Assembly (NCBI GenBank): GCA_031826515.1
Contig: CP134536.1
Coordinates: 880,001-944,000, forward strand
DNA length: 64,000 nucleotides
From: Flavobacteriaceae bacterium HL-DH10
GTDB taxonomy: Bacteria > Bacteroidota > Bacteroidia > Flavobacteriales > Flavobacteriaceae
Direction: 5' to 3'
A program made the translations under genes and the position numbers. The notes beneath the pieces are model-generated. The model saw only the letters and a list, made by a program, of their open reading frames with translations, had not been told where the DNA came from and did not search any database. Below, piece by piece: positions 63,796 to 64,000 of the stretch (positions are counted from its first letter, which is position 1; each line of letters opens with the position of its first letter).

Positions 63796-64000
63796 TAATT
63801 AGGCTTTACAGCTAATATGACCTTAAACTTATTTCGATTAGCTATATCCATAACCTTTACAACATTTTCAACAGGCACCGATTTTTCTGCTCTTAAAACA
63901 ATCGTTGGTTTTTCTTCTAATGAAAGCACGGCAAGTAATTCGTTTTCTAAAACACTTTCTCCTACCCTTTTTTGATCTATATAATACGTTAAGTCTTTCT
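63795..64000 (-). CDS. exbD: Biopolymer transport protein ExbD, C-terminal part
   Basis: The final 68 codons of ExbD; the N-terminal membrane segment lies beyond the window. The visible part has TYYIDQKRVGESVLENEL, then PTIVLRAEKSVPVENVVKVMDIA and KFKVILAVKPN (quoted in parts), the usual C-terminal fold. With ExbB (outside the window) and TonB encoded next, it makes up the proton-driven motor that energises outer-membrane transport. Confidence 0.93.
   Translation of the reverse strand, partial: KDLTYYIDQKRVGESVLENELLAVLSLEEKPTIVLRAEKSVPVENVVKVMDIANRNKFKVILAVKPN

Overview
The window is AT-rich chromosomal DNA from a member of the Flavobacteriaceae (Bacteroidota). The evidence is a complete porV-porU-gldJ block for type IX secretion and gliding, a Flavobacterium-type PafA phosphatase, an HPRT-adenylate kinase fusion, promoter boxes of the TAnnTTTG type, almost no Shine-Dalgarno sequences, and several TTG starts. 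There is no prophage, CRISPR array or intact transposase. The genus cannot be named from the sequence alone.

Layout. 1-8.1 kb: the end of rarA, a folded intergenic repeat, a secreted coiled-coil protein, a YjjG-type phosphatase, a polysaccharide deacetylase, radC, a dienelactone hydrolase, a VOC protein, mpl and a TPR protein. 8.3-17 kb: a very large alpha-2-macroglobulin-like protein that carries SusC-like plug motifs, a small lipoprotein, an M64 peptidase with a T9SS sorting domain, and a DUF4136 lipoprotein. 17-23.4 kb: obgE, the HPRT-Adk fusion, purK-purE and an M3 peptidase. 23.4-28.1 kb: an AraC regulator divergent from an aldehyde dehydrogenase/DUF779 pair with a clear direct-repeat operator candidate, an ECF sigma factor with a ZAS-type anti-sigma factor, and a UbiA-like membrane protein.

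28.2-35.7 kb: gcvP, then a KAS III, methyltransferase, glycosyltransferase, WbpD-like acetyltransferase and WlbA/WbpB-like dehydrogenase that look like part of a surface polysaccharide locus. 35.7-43.9 kb: a nuclease overlapping pafA, an MlaE/MlaF transporter pair, a DUF389 membrane protein broken by a one-base frameshift, manC, a SprT-like protein and an SDR. 44-47.7 kb: a three-domain regulator (DUF4242, cyclase-like, AraC HTH), a truncated haemoglobin, a BBE-type flavoprotein and a secreted cupin. 47.7-58.3 kb: PDH E2 and E1 alpha, cytidine deaminase, then porV, porU and gldJ. 58.4-64 kb: murF, a tandem pair of about 123-bp repeats that look like small-RNA genes, a PAS-LuxR regulator, a GIY-YIG gene boxed between tRNA-Val and a copy of that tRNA's 3' end, folC, tonB and the end of exbD.

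Several genes form one export system. PorV and PorU make up the outer-membrane attachment/sortase module of T9SS, GldJ belongs to the gliding machinery that supports it, and the M64 peptidase is a candidate cargo. TonB/ExbD energise outer-membrane uptake. The most unusual signals are the tandem structured repeats (59.8-60.3 kb), the GIY-YIG/tRNA duplication (61.2-61.66 kb), the TonB-plug-like insert in the macroglobulin, the DUF4242-cyclase-AraC fusion, the AraC operator, and the DUF389 frameshift.
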